Positions 54,054-62,108 of a stretch of DNA of 64,000 nucleotides are shown here, in pieces (position 1 is the stretch's first letter; each line of letters starts with the position of its first letter). The notes under the pieces are model-generated. The model was given only the letters and a program-made list of their open reading frames with translations, made no database searches and was not told where the DNA came from. The DNA comes from Sediminitomix flava. Lineage in GTDB: Bacteria > Bacteroidota > Bacteroidia > Cytophagales > Flammeovirgaceae. The translations under genes and the position numbers were made by a program. Where the stretch lies: NCBI RefSeq assembly GCF_003149185.1, contig NZ_QGDO01000004.1, positions 267,076 to 331,075 on the forward strand. Reading direction: 5' to 3'.

Positions 54054-55217
54054 TTACATCTCTACGACGTAACGATAGTCTACAACCAATTTATTATTTC
54101 CTGTAGGCATTCCATTAGCGTCTGAAGGTCTCTCTTCAGAAGTAACTTTTACTACACCCCACTTTTCAGCCATCATCTTATCTTCTTCATCAGCTTTATT
54201 CATTTTAGTCTCACTGATTTTGAAAATAAATACATCGCCTTCTCTTAGATCATTTAGTGTGCTAACAGAAGTTCCTTGATCAAATAAGGACTTTGTAGCA
54301 ACTATATCACCCAACTCATAATTAGCATCTGCTACTACAAACTCAATAGCTCTACTAACAACATATACATCTTCTTCACCTTCTTCATAAGAAACATCCA
54401 TTCCTACAAGGTTTGTCATGAATCCTTCTTGAACAAATTTTACATCTTGTGCCATCGCTGAAGTATCATTCAACCAAAGTGAGAATTCCGTATTCATTTT
54501 ATCAAATACTTTCCCAGTCACTTCGCTACCGAATGTATAATAATCTACAACAGTTGATGTCTCAGCTTCAGCTGATAAATCGCCAGCCTCGGCCATAGCT
54601 TTTACCATAATCGTATCAGCTACATCGTACGAAGAACCATCCAAGACTAAACCTAATTTACCTTCATTCCACTCAGCAGTAGTAGGCATATAGCTGATCC
54701 CCTCAGCTTCTTCTCCCTTTTTAACAACCTTATAAAGGACTTCCTTTGTGTCGATTGCTGCATTCTTTGTCGCAACTTCTACCCAAAGTGTATCCATGTT
54801 GTTCTTCTGAATAAGACTAGGTACTGTAAAAGCAAATGGTGTTGAACGCGTAAACTTACTATCGTAAGTTAGAGTCTCTCCTGAAAGCTCTTTAATTACA
54901 AAAGTAAAAGCTGATGAAGCTACTGATTCTTCACCCAAACCTACTTCACTCAATGATGCATTAAAAGAAGCTTTCCCTGCCTCAAAATTCATCGGTAAAG
55001 ATTCTCCAGCAATCTCTAATGCAATAGACTCAACCCCTGAACCAACTTCAATTGCCAACTGCACTTGATCTAATTCAGTAAAGTCATAAGCCGAAGAAAA
55101 TACTCTAGGTACATCTGGTACTCTTCCTGGCAATTCTGTTTCTTCTTCACAAGAAGTTAAACTAGTGGTTGCAAACAATGCAGCCCCAAGAGTTACAAAA
55201 GTTGTTAACTTTTTCAT
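54054..55217 (-). CDS. Lipoprotein of unknown function in the SusC3/SusD3 unit
   Basis: 387 aa. Lipobox SLTSC at about residue 23 followed by EEETE, an acidic surface-export context. The mature part is beta-rich with Ig-like or jelly-roll-type patterns (e.g. QVQLAIEVGSGVESIALEIA; SDTIMVKAMAE-like stretch; final KLVDYRYVVEM-type end) and no known catalytic motif. It starts 85 bp after SusD3, with a hairpin in the gap, and is absent after SusD2. Probably a surface accessory lipoprotein (SusE/SusF-like role), by position only. Confidence 0.75.
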   Translation of the reverse strand: MKKLTTFVTLGAALFATTSLTSCEEETELPGRVPDVPRVFSSAYDFTELDQVQLAIEVGSGVESIALEIAGESLPMNFEAGKASFNASLSEVGLGEESVASSAFTFVIKELSGETLTYDSKFTRSTPFAFTVPSLIQKNNMDTLWVEVATKNAAIDTKEVLYKVVKKGEEAEGISYMPTTAEWNEGKLGLVLDGSSYDVADTIMVKAMAEAGDLSAEAETSTVVDYYTFGSEVTGKVFDKMNTEFSLWLNDTSAMAQDVKFVQEGFMTNLVGMDVSYEEGEEDVYVVSRAIEFVVADANYELGDIVATKSLFDQGTSVSTLNDLREGDVFIFKISETKMNKADEEDKMMAEKWGVVKVTSEERPSDANGMPTGNNKLVVDYRYVVEM

Positions 55218-55257
55218 TCTTTTAATTGGTTAAAAAATTTAGCTTTAATATATACGA

Positions 55258-55285
55258 AAACTGCCAGATATACACCTGACAGTTT
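55258..55285 (-). terminator. Intercistronic hairpin (attenuator) between SusD3 and the lipoprotein gene
   Basis: AAACTGCCAG / CTGACAGTTT stem with one mismatch and an 8-nt loop; on the minus strand TTTT of the stem is followed by CGTATATATT. It would reduce, not abolish, read-through. Confidence 0.5.
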
Positions 55286-55301
55286 CCCTATTTTTGTTTT
55301 A

Positions 55302-56924
55302 TTACTTCTTAAAGATTGGCAATACAGTATCCATTGCATCATCGCCACCTAACAACTCAAGACCTTGAGAGAACCCAGCAGGGTTTAACAATTCTTCTTC
55401 TTGAGGGAAAGCAAGTCTTGCAGGAACATCTGAAATATCTACCAATGGAGTGAACATTACATCATTTCCATCTCCTAAAGCAACATCTGAAATTACAGCA
55501 GTACCGTCTGCATAGTTAGCACCAGTGAATTGTCCTGGCTTAATCAAGTGCATTGGATATCCTGTTCTTCTGTACTCAGACCATGCTTGATGAGGTTGCA
55601 TATACAAAGCGATATACTTTTGAGTAAGTACAGTTTCCATAGATGCTGCAGGAAGTGCTGCTACATAAGCATCGATATCTGCTTGTGCTACACCCCATTT
55701 TTCCATAGAAGCTCTTACACCTGCTTCGTAGTTTGCTTGATCATATCCGTTGATTTCAGATAACAAGAAATAAACCTCTGCTGCTTCCATATAAATTTCA
55801 GATGCATCAGCCGCCAATACTTGCTCACCTGGCATAGATACTCTTGACATTGCAATTGCACCAGCTACTGAGTTTGATACTCCGTAAGGGATACCTTCGT
55901 AGTCTGCAGGATCAGTAGACTCTTCTACTTTATTTCCAATAAACGCAGCTTCATCAGTTCCTACAGTTACAGCATACTTAAACAAACGAGGGTCAGTCAT
56001 TCCTGAGAATGGGTTAACTACTCCATTTGTAGCATCTTTACCTTTCAATAGATCGATGAATGGTTTTGATACTGCAAAGTCAGTACGGTTACTTACAAAG
56101 TAAGCTTTATACATTGGAGCACCTTTTGTAGTAGTTCCATCGTAGTACCAAGCTGCATTATCACCATTATCCATGATCAAATCAGCACTTGCTGCTTCAG
56201 CAATCGCTGCTGCATCTCCTGCTTGAACAGCAATTCTCAAACGAAGAGAGTTTGCAAATTGCTTCCATTTTGTAGCTGACTCACTCTTGAAGATGATATC
56301 ACGATCAAATACATCTTTAGACTCATCAATTAAAGCTGCTGCTTCTTTCAACTCATTCAAAAGATCTGCATAGATACGTTCTTGAGAAACATAACTAGGG
56401 TTAGAAACTCCGATATGTGCCATCAAAGCGTTGAAGTCTTCATCTTGTGCTCCGTAAGAAGAGTAAGGAATCGGACCGTACATATCTGTAAGCAATTGGA
56501 ATACCCATGCTTTCATGATACGAGCAGCTTGAACTTGGTTATTAGGATCTCCGTATGCCAAGCTGTATGATCCACTCAAAGTCTCATCTTCAGCAATCTC
56601 AATGATACGCTCAATATCCATCAACTTTGTATAGATACTCTTGAACATTGAGTTGTTTGAGTTTTGTCTATACTGGAATCTATCTTCTTCAGTATAGTTT
56701 ACTTGTGCCCAGTACTGAACCCAAGGTAAAACCATACGACCAGCCGCCCATTCATCTCTTAGATCATCCATCAATGTTCTTGAAGCACTCAAAGCAAGAG
56801 ATACTGTTGGTACATTTTCTGGATCGTTAGGGTTTTGGTTAATTTCCTCGAACTTCTCGGTGCAGGACGTCAGCAACATTGCTGCAGTCCCGACACCCAT
56901 TACGAATTTATTGAATAGTCTCAT
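55302..56924 (-). CDS. SusD/RagB-like outer-membrane lipoprotein (unit 3; SusD-like_2 type)
   Basis: 540 aa, close paralogue of SusD2: same lipobox LLTSC, EKFEEINQNPNDPENVPTVS, VSQERIYADLLNELKEAA, LLSEINGYDQANYEAGVRAS and QKYIALYMQPHQAWSEYRRT. It starts 35 bp after SusC3, the same spacing as in unit 2, confirming duplication of the whole pair. Sequence changes are concentrated in the middle (about 230-330), the region of SusD most likely to contact ligand, so cargo may differ. Confidence 0.95.
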   Translation of the reverse strand: MRLFNKFVMGVGTAAMLLTSCTEKFEEINQNPNDPENVPTVSLALSASRTLMDDLRDEWAAGRMVLPWVQYWAQVNYTEEDRFQYRQNSNNSMFKSIYTKLMDIERIIEIAEDETLSGSYSLAYGDPNNQVQAARIMKAWVFQLLTDMYGPIPYSSYGAQDEDFNALMAHIGVSNPSYVSQERIYADLLNELKEAAALIDESKDVFDRDIIFKSESATKWKQFANSLRLRIAVQAGDAAAIAEAASADLIMDNGDNAAWYYDGTTTKGAPMYKAYFVSNRTDFAVSKPFIDLLKGKDATNGVVNPFSGMTDPRLFKYAVTVGTDEAAFIGNKVEESTDPADYEGIPYGVSNSVAGAIAMSRVSMPGEQVLAADASEIYMEAAEVYFLLSEINGYDQANYEAGVRASMEKWGVAQADIDAYVAALPAASMETVLTQKYIALYMQPHQAWSEYRRTGYPMHLIKPGQFTGANYADGTAVISDVALGDGNDVMFTPLVDISDVPARLAFPQEEELLNPAGFSQGLELLGGDDAMDTVLPIFKK

Positions 56925-56959
56925 TGATATCTTAATTAAAAGTTAGCGGATAGTTTAGT

Positions 56960-59900
56960 TTAGAATTTTGCTGACAAGCTCATACCGAATGTAGCTGTCG
57001 ATGGAAGCGCTGCTCCTTCTAGACCTTGTACGTTACCACTTGAAGTAACTGCCATTTCTGGGTCGATGTGGTCATTAGCTAATCCCCACATTGCAAGGTT
57101 ACGTCCGTAAGCTGAAATTCTCAATGATTGTACATATCCGTCAAATAATGACGATGGGAAAGTATATCCGATAGTTACATCACGAAGTTTTACATATGAT
57201 GCATCGAATACGTTTTGTGCTTGAGGACCAGCGTAGTGGTCAGCACCCCATCTAGTTGCATCTATTGCAGTAGTATTAGGAGTTCCGTCAGCATAAACTG
57301 CATCCAATACAATTCCGTTTTCACGAACACCATTTGCAGCAGTTTCTTCCAACATACCTGAGTACATACCGAACATATGCGTTACTGAGTGATAGCTACC
57401 ACCTTCTTGCTTATCGATCAAGAAGCTAAAGTCAAGGTTTTTGTAGCTAAATGTGTTTCTAATACCCAAGTTGTAATCTGGAACTACTGTTCCTAATACT
57501 TCAGTACCTGACACTTCGTAACGTCCGTCTTCTCCTACAATTGGTTTACCAGTTTCTTCGTGGAATACATAGTTAGTACCCATGATTGCTCCGTAAGACT
57601 GTCCAACGAATGCGTTAACTGATACTGCGAATGGTCCGTTTGCCATACGGTAGTTATCAATACCGTCCGCTAGCTCAAGCAATGTGTTCATGTTCTTAGA
57701 GAAGTTCACACTTACATTCCAGTTGAAGTCGCTAGTTCTTACGATATCACCACCCAATTGCAATTCAATACCTTTATTCTCCATCACACCAGCATTCATC
57801 ATTTGGAAGTAGTACCCTGAAGCACCTGACAATGCTACTGTTGTAATCAAGTCTTTTGTTTTGTTCTCGTAGTAAGTTGCATCGAAAGTCAAACGATTAT
57901 CGAACAACGATCCTTCCAAACCAACTTCCCATGATTGAGTAATCTCTGGTTTCAAGTCTTCTGCCAAAAGTGTATTTGGAACTGAGTAATCGAAACCTAC
58001 ACCGTCAGTGTTTACATAAGTTTCTCTCAACATGTATGGGTCAGTATCGTTACCTACTTGCGCAGCACCTAAACGTACTTTACCGAAGTCTAACCAAGAT
58101 AGGTTTTGCAATGCTGCCAATTCAGAGAATACAAATGAAGTTGTTACTGAAGGGTAGAAGAATGAATTGTTTTCTGTAGGAAGTGTAGAAGACCAGTCAT
58201 TACGAGCACCTAAGTCTAGGTATAACATGTTTCTCCATCCTAATGAAGCACTACCCAATACAGAGTTTACTTTCTTCTCGTACTTTGAGTTTGTTACAAT
58301 TGAAGGATCAATTGAGTTTGTCAAAGTATATACACCTGGTAATTGAAGACCACCTACTGTAGTACCATACATGTTCTCTCTTACCATGTGTCTTTGGTTG
58401 ATACCAATGTTACCTGACAAGTTGAAATCAGAACCTAGGTCTTTGTTGAATGCCAACATACCTTCGTAGTTGAATTCTTTAAAGTTCTCAATCAATTGAG
58501 AGAAACCTGATTGTCCTTGTGAACCTACTGCTGTTCTTTCGTTTACTGTAAAAGTATACATATCTCCATATACTTTACCAGAAGCTGTTAACCAGTCAGT
58601 CAATTTATATGTGAAACCTACGTTACCGTAGTATCTATCACGCTCATCATTTTGGTAGTTCTCGTAACGAGTCCAGTAAGGGTTATCAGAATACTTTGGA
58701 GATGCATCAGTCAATGACTTTCTGTTCCAAGTTCTTTGTGTTCCATCTTCGTTTTTGTAGTTAGATAGTCTTTCCATATCCAACTGACGTTGTCCCCACT
58801 GCGTGAATTGTTGCATCACGTTACCACCATCATAACCTGTCATTGGACGAGCAGTTGTCTCTGTATTCATGAAGTTGATAACTGCTTGTGCTGACAATTT
58901 ATCAGTCAATTTGTATGAGCTATTCAAGCTAATACCATTTTTAGAAAGCTCGTGGTTTGGCATAGTACCAGAAGCAGTTTGGTTAGTGTATGACAAACGG
59001 AAAGAACCTTTCTCATTGTTACCTACTACTGCTACCGAGTTTTTGAATCCTACACCTAATTCGAAGAAATCTTCTACATCATTCTTTGGTGCTTCCCAAG
59101 CTGAAGTTCCTGTCACATTACCGTTCATGTCGATGTTGTGCCATTGTACAACCTGTTGACCTTCATATTTTGGTCCCCAGCTTTCATCCATTGCGAAGAA
59201 TGCAACTGGATAATCTGTTCCATTATAGTTATAAGTTTCAGAGAAATCACCGAAACCACCACCATATTGTCTTTGTAGGTTAGCCATTCTTGTAATTTTC
59301 TCGAATGCTACCGACGAGTTGATTTCAACTCCAATACCTTTTTGACCTGCTGATCCTTTTTTAGTAGTGATCATAACGACACCATTAGCCGCACGTGAAC
59401 CGTACAATGCTGCTGCCGCTGGACCTTTCAATACTGACATTGACTCAATGTCATCTGGGTTAATATCTAGCGCCATGTTACCATAGTCATATCCACCCGC
59501 ACCTCTTGCTGCATCGCCAGAGTTGAAGTTAGAGTTATCTAATGGCACACCATCTACTACATATAGAGGTTCGTTGTTTCCTGAGATTGATGAAGCTCCA
59601 CGTACCAATACACGTGTAGAACCACCCATCATACCTCCACCACCAGATACTTGCACACCGGCTACGTTACCTGAAAGTGCTGACATCGCACTTGATGGTT
59701 GAGACTCTTGTAATTTTGCTCCATCTACAGATTGAACTGCATAACCTAATGAAGCTTTATCTCTAGAGATACCCAAAGCAGTTACTACTACTTCTTCTAA
59801 TTGCTCTGCGTCTTCCTCTAGCGTAACATCGATTTTCGATTGAGCACCAATTGCTACTGTTTTTGTTACAAAACCTACACTACTAAAAGCTAATTGCTCT

Positions 59901-60103
59901 CCTCCCTCAGGAACGTTTACAGTGTAAATACCTTCAAAGCTTGTAATACTACCTGTTGTTGTACCTACTACTTGTACGGCTACACCCGGTAATGGCTCTC
60001 CGCTTGCGTCAGTGACAGCACCTGTCACTTGTCTTTCTTGTGCCAATGCCATAGAAAAAGCTCCTATTAGCATGAACATGGTAAAAAGTGATTTCCTCAT
60101 CAT
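56960..60103 (-). CDS. SusC/RagA-family TonB-dependent outer-membrane transporter (unit 3)
   Basis: 1047 aa, starting MMRKSLFTMFMLIG with signal cleavage near ALAQ. It has all SusC marks (ERQVTGAVTDASGEPLPGVA, QLEEVVVTALGISRDKASLG, LYVVDGVPLDNSNFNSGDAA, LKGPAAAALYGSRAANG) and ends FGMSLSAKF. The plug and barrel match SusC2 for long identical stretches, at DNA level too (around 59370-59680 versus 52350-52660). SusC2/SusC3 differ mostly in extracellular-loop-like segments. The 5' UTR carries a 7-bp hairpin (CACTCCT / AGGAGTG, 60147-60163). Confidence 0.96.
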   Translation of the reverse strand: MMRKSLFTMFMLIGAFSMALAQERQVTGAVTDASGEPLPGVAVQVVGTTTGSITSFEGIYTVNVPEGGEQLAFSSVGFVTKTVAIGAQSKIDVTLEEDAEQLEEVVVTALGISRDKASLGYAVQSVDGAKLQESQPSSAMSALSGNVAGVQVSGGGGMMGGSTRVLVRGASSISGNNEPLYVVDGVPLDNSNFNSGDAARGAGGYDYGNMALDINPDDIESMSVLKGPAAAALYGSRAANGVVMITTKKGSAGQKGIGVEINSSVAFEKITRMANLQRQYGGGFGDFSETYNYNGTDYPVAFFAMDESWGPKYEGQQVVQWHNIDMNGNVTGTSAWEAPKNDVEDFFELGVGFKNSVAVVGNNEKGSFRLSYTNQTASGTMPNHELSKNGISLNSSYKLTDKLSAQAVINFMNTETTARPMTGYDGGNVMQQFTQWGQRQLDMERLSNYKNEDGTQRTWNRKSLTDASPKYSDNPYWTRYENYQNDERDRYYGNVGFTYKLTDWLTASGKVYGDMYTFTVNERTAVGSQGQSGFSQLIENFKEFNYEGMLAFNKDLGSDFNLSGNIGINQRHMVRENMYGTTVGGLQLPGVYTLTNSIDPSIVTNSKYEKKVNSVLGSASLGWRNMLYLDLGARNDWSSTLPTENNSFFYPSVTTSFVFSELAALQNLSWLDFGKVRLGAAQVGNDTDPYMLRETYVNTDGVGFDYSVPNTLLAEDLKPEITQSWEVGLEGSLFDNRLTFDATYYENKTKDLITTVALSGASGYYFQMMNAGVMENKGIELQLGGDIVRTSDFNWNVSVNFSKNMNTLLELADGIDNYRMANGPFAVSVNAFVGQSYGAIMGTNYVFHEETGKPIVGEDGRYEVSGTEVLGTVVPDYNLGIRNTFSYKNLDFSFLIDKQEGGSYHSVTHMFGMYSGMLEETAANGVRENGIVLDAVYADGTPNTTAIDATRWGADHYAGPQAQNVFDASYVKLRDVTIGYTFPSSLFDGYVQSLRISAYGRNLAMWGLANDHIDPEMAVTSSGNVQGLEGAALPSTATFGMSLSAKF

Positions 60104-60511
60104 AAAATTTGAGACTGCTAGTTGAAATTTGGTTGTATAATTCCAGCACTCCTTTTAGGAGTGAATTTGTAATTCTATCTAATGTTTATACTTAGATTGT
60201 TGCAAAAGCTTGGTATATATTAGCCTTACTGGCTACACTATTTTCGCAACTAATCTTATTTGAAAATGAAGGTGAGAAACTGATTTGTTTGTTGTTATTT
60301 CAGTGTATCTATTTTCAATCCTTCTCCACTGGTCATTGACTCATTTTACTTGAGTCATTTTAAAGTTTGTTGTTGTGTTTTTCAAATATATTATATGACA
60401 ATATTAACTAATGATAACGTTTATTCCAAACAGATTTTAAAATTCCATACCCAAAACCCTAAAAAAGTTCATTTTTAACAATTTACCTCAATTAATATTA
60501 ACAATTCACAA

Positions 60512-60521
60512 TGTTACACGA
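60512..60521 (-). promoter_or_regulatory. TCRYGTAACA-type motif upstream of SusC3
   Basis: Minus strand: TCGTGTAACA followed by TTGTGAATTG. It lies 409 bp from the SusC3 start, about the same distance as the box at 53541 from the SusC2 start (443 bp). Confidence 0.35.
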
Positions 60522-60678
60522 TGTTTTTTATAAGTTTCACAACACAATACAATTGTGTTAAAAATATTGATAATAATTGTTGTTAACAACATCATTAATA
60601 ACAATCTAAACATCAAGCACTTAACAAAAAGGAAGCCTTTATTAAAGAATTTACAAGCACTCAAAGGTGAATCAACAG

Positions 60679-60688
60679 TGTTACGTGA
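60679..60688 (-). promoter_or_regulatory. TCRYGTAACA-type motif upstream of SusC3
   Basis: Minus strand: TCACGTAACA followed by CTGTTGATTC; identical over ten bases to the box at 53950-53959. Confidence 0.35.
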
Positions 60689-60816
60689 TCAATTAAATAT
60701 TAATAATATTCTATTTCATTTGATAATTAATTAAATCTAAAAGTCTTTTACTTATAAGTATAATTTGATTCACTACTGTCTTCACCTCTATACCTTTAGT
60801 GAAAACACTTCCACAA

Positions 60817-60826
60817 TGTTACATGA
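60817..60826 (-). promoter_or_regulatory. TCRYGTAACA-type motif upstream of SusC3
   Basis: Minus strand: TCATGTAACA followed by TTGTGGAAGTG; shares the extension ATTGTG with the box at 60512-60521. Confidence 0.35.
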
Positions 60827-60861
60827 CCTTATTTACATCTAAAACACCTTGAATAAAAAAA

Positions 60862-60887
60862 AGACGGACACATTTTTGTGCCCGTCT
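60862..60887 (-). terminator. Terminator of the unit 4 lipoprotein operon
   Basis: AGACGGACACA / TGTGCCCGTCT stem with one mismatch and a short loop; on the minus strand it ends in CTTTTTTTTATTC. 26 bp after the stop at 60913. Confidence 0.8.
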
Positions 60888-60912
60888 AATATTATTAAAG
60901 AAGAATCAAGTA

Positions 60913-61347
60913 TTAATACTCATCCTCTTGGAATCCTGTACGTTTATGACCTGAAACGATAAATGTATCAGCTCCTTTTACAACTTCCATATAAATACTA
61001 TCTGTTTCAATACCTGTTTTAGATCTACCTTCATTCTTGAATACTTGACCACCTGTAACAGATACAGCATCATCTCCATTAAAAGTCAACCCGTTCGTAG
61101 AAACTTTAGATTTACCACCAATTTTCAATACAGTCACAAAATCCAACCACATATCACCATTATTGGCTGCTGTATTGTATGTTAATAATTGACCATAATC
61201 CGCTACAAGGTCTCCTGTTGCACTATCGTAAGTACGAACATTCCAATCCCCAGCAAGCTCAACTACTGAACTATCCCAGATTTCTGGATCTTCAAAACAG
61301 CTTGTTAAGCTAAACATTAAAGCTAATCCTAAAAATAATTTTTTCAT
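60913..61347 (-). CDS. Small lipoprotein, lipid-binding-like family of Sus operons
   Basis: 144 aa. Lipobox SLTSC at about residue 17. The pattern ELAGDWNVRTYDSATGDLVA, then a short beta-rich barrel (LDFVTVLKIGG, GLTFNGDDAVSVTGGQVFKN), fits the lipocalin-like 'lipid-binding putative hydrolase' lipoproteins found next to SusCD pairs. Assignment is by resemblance only. It is the last gene of unit 4, 11 bp after the previous lipoprotein gene. Confidence 0.75.
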   Translation of the reverse strand: MKKLFLGLALMFSLTSCFEDPEIWDSSVVELAGDWNVRTYDSATGDLVADYGQLLTYNTAANNGDMWLDFVTVLKIGGKSKVSTNGLTFNGDDAVSVTGGQVFKNEGRSKTGIETDSIYMEVVKGADTFIVSGHKRTGFQEDEY

Positions 61348-61358
61348 GATAATATGGT

Positions 61359-62045
61359 TTATTGCTTAATCAATGTTACATCAAAATTATAACCTGCAGT
61401 CCATGAATATACATAGTGGATAGTCCCTGTAGATGCATCAAAACTAGCATCTGCATTAATAGAACCTGCATACCCCCATGGATCACTAGAGTTTTTATGT
61501 GTTACAACGCCTGCTTCATCAATTCCCATAAACCCACCGAATGCATAGCGTGAACCATAACCGTAGTATTGATCATACCATCCACCGATCCAGTCTGAAT
61601 GAGAATAAACTCCCTCATCAACTTTCACGATAAGAACAACTCCAGTCATATCCATCACACTACCGTCTCTTACTACTGTTGAATGGTATACTCCAGTAAT
61701 ATCATCGTTATAAACTACAACCTTACGAGAAACTGGTGCATGGAAAGTATCTCCCATCGAGTTTTTCACACTGTAATTCACAACATAAGTACCAGGTAAA
61801 GACTCTTCCAAAGTAGTAAGTACCTCAACACCTGATAACTCTGTAGTATCTCCATCTACCACTTCAAATGCCTTAACACCAGCGTCTTCATACGACTCAC
61901 CTTGTTGAAGCAATTCAATTGACTCTCCCAACATTACAAACTGAGGAACTGGAGAAGCATAAGATAAACCCTCTGTTGCTTTATCCTCACAAGCAGTCAA
62001 TGCCATGAGTAAACAAGCAGCTATATATAAAGTTAATTTTCTCAT
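61359..62045 (-). CDS. Lipoprotein with N-terminal Ig-like (DUF5011/5012-type) domain, Sus unit 4
   Basis: 228 aa. Lipobox MALTAC at about residue 19. Residues about 35-115 match a DUF5011-type bacterial Ig domain (QGESYEDAGVKAFEVVDGDT; LPGTYVVNYSVKNSMG). The C-terminal half (about 115-228) is beta-rich with repeated aromatic residues (WIGGWYDQYYGYGSRYAFGG), which suggests a sugar- or polymer-binding face. It follows SusD4 by 63 bp with a hairpin in the gap. This lipoprotein pair (Ig-like + lipid-binding-like) is a common SusCD companion in Bacteroidota. Likely surface-exposed. Confidence 0.8.
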   Translation of the reverse strand: MRKLTLYIAACLLMALTACEDKATEGLSYASPVPQFVMLGESIELLQQGESYEDAGVKAFEVVDGDTTELSGVEVLTTLEESLPGTYVVNYSVKNSMGDTFHAPVSRKVVVYNDDITGVYHSTVVRDGSVMDMTGVVLIVKVDEGVYSHSDWIGGWYDQYYGYGSRYAFGGFMGIDEAGVVTHKNSSDPWGYAGSINADASFDASTGTIHYVYSWTAGYNFDVTLIKQ

Positions 62046-62066
62046 TTCTTAATTATTTTAGTAAAA

Positions 62067-62095
62067 AGCAGTTCCTACTAGCTGTAGGAATTGCT
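62067..62095 (-). terminator. Intercistronic hairpin (attenuator) between SusD4 and the accessory lipoproteins
   Basis: AGCAGTTCCTAC / GTAGGAATTGCT, 12 bp with one G-U pair and a 5-nt loop; on the minus strand followed by TTTTTAC. 13 bp after the SusD4 stop. Probably a partial terminator. Confidence 0.6.
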
Positions 62096-62108
62096 CTCCT
62101 TCAAAAAA

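Larger units (their letters stand above)
55302..60103 (-). repeat. Tandem duplication of a SusC-SusD pair (second copy at 48261-53098)
   Basis: Both units have SusC (1050 and 1047 aa) then SusD (549 and 540 aa), the same 35-bp spacing, and long identical DNA stretches in the SusC plug region. The lipoprotein gene 54054-55217 lies between the copies and belongs to the unit at 55302-60103. The third unit to the right (62109-64000) is more distant. Duplication is recent or kept alike by gene conversion. Confidence 0.85.
60104..60912. other. Long intergenic region upstream of SusC3, 809 bp
   Basis: No gene seen. It contains the terminator of unit 4 (60862-60887), three TCRYGTAACA motifs (60512, 60679, 60817, all minus strand), AACACAAT / ATTGTGTT (60541-60559), a 12-bp palindrome GTTGTTAACAAC (60579-60590), and a hairpin in the SusC3 5' UTR (60147-60163). 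AT content is very high. Confidence 0.6.
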
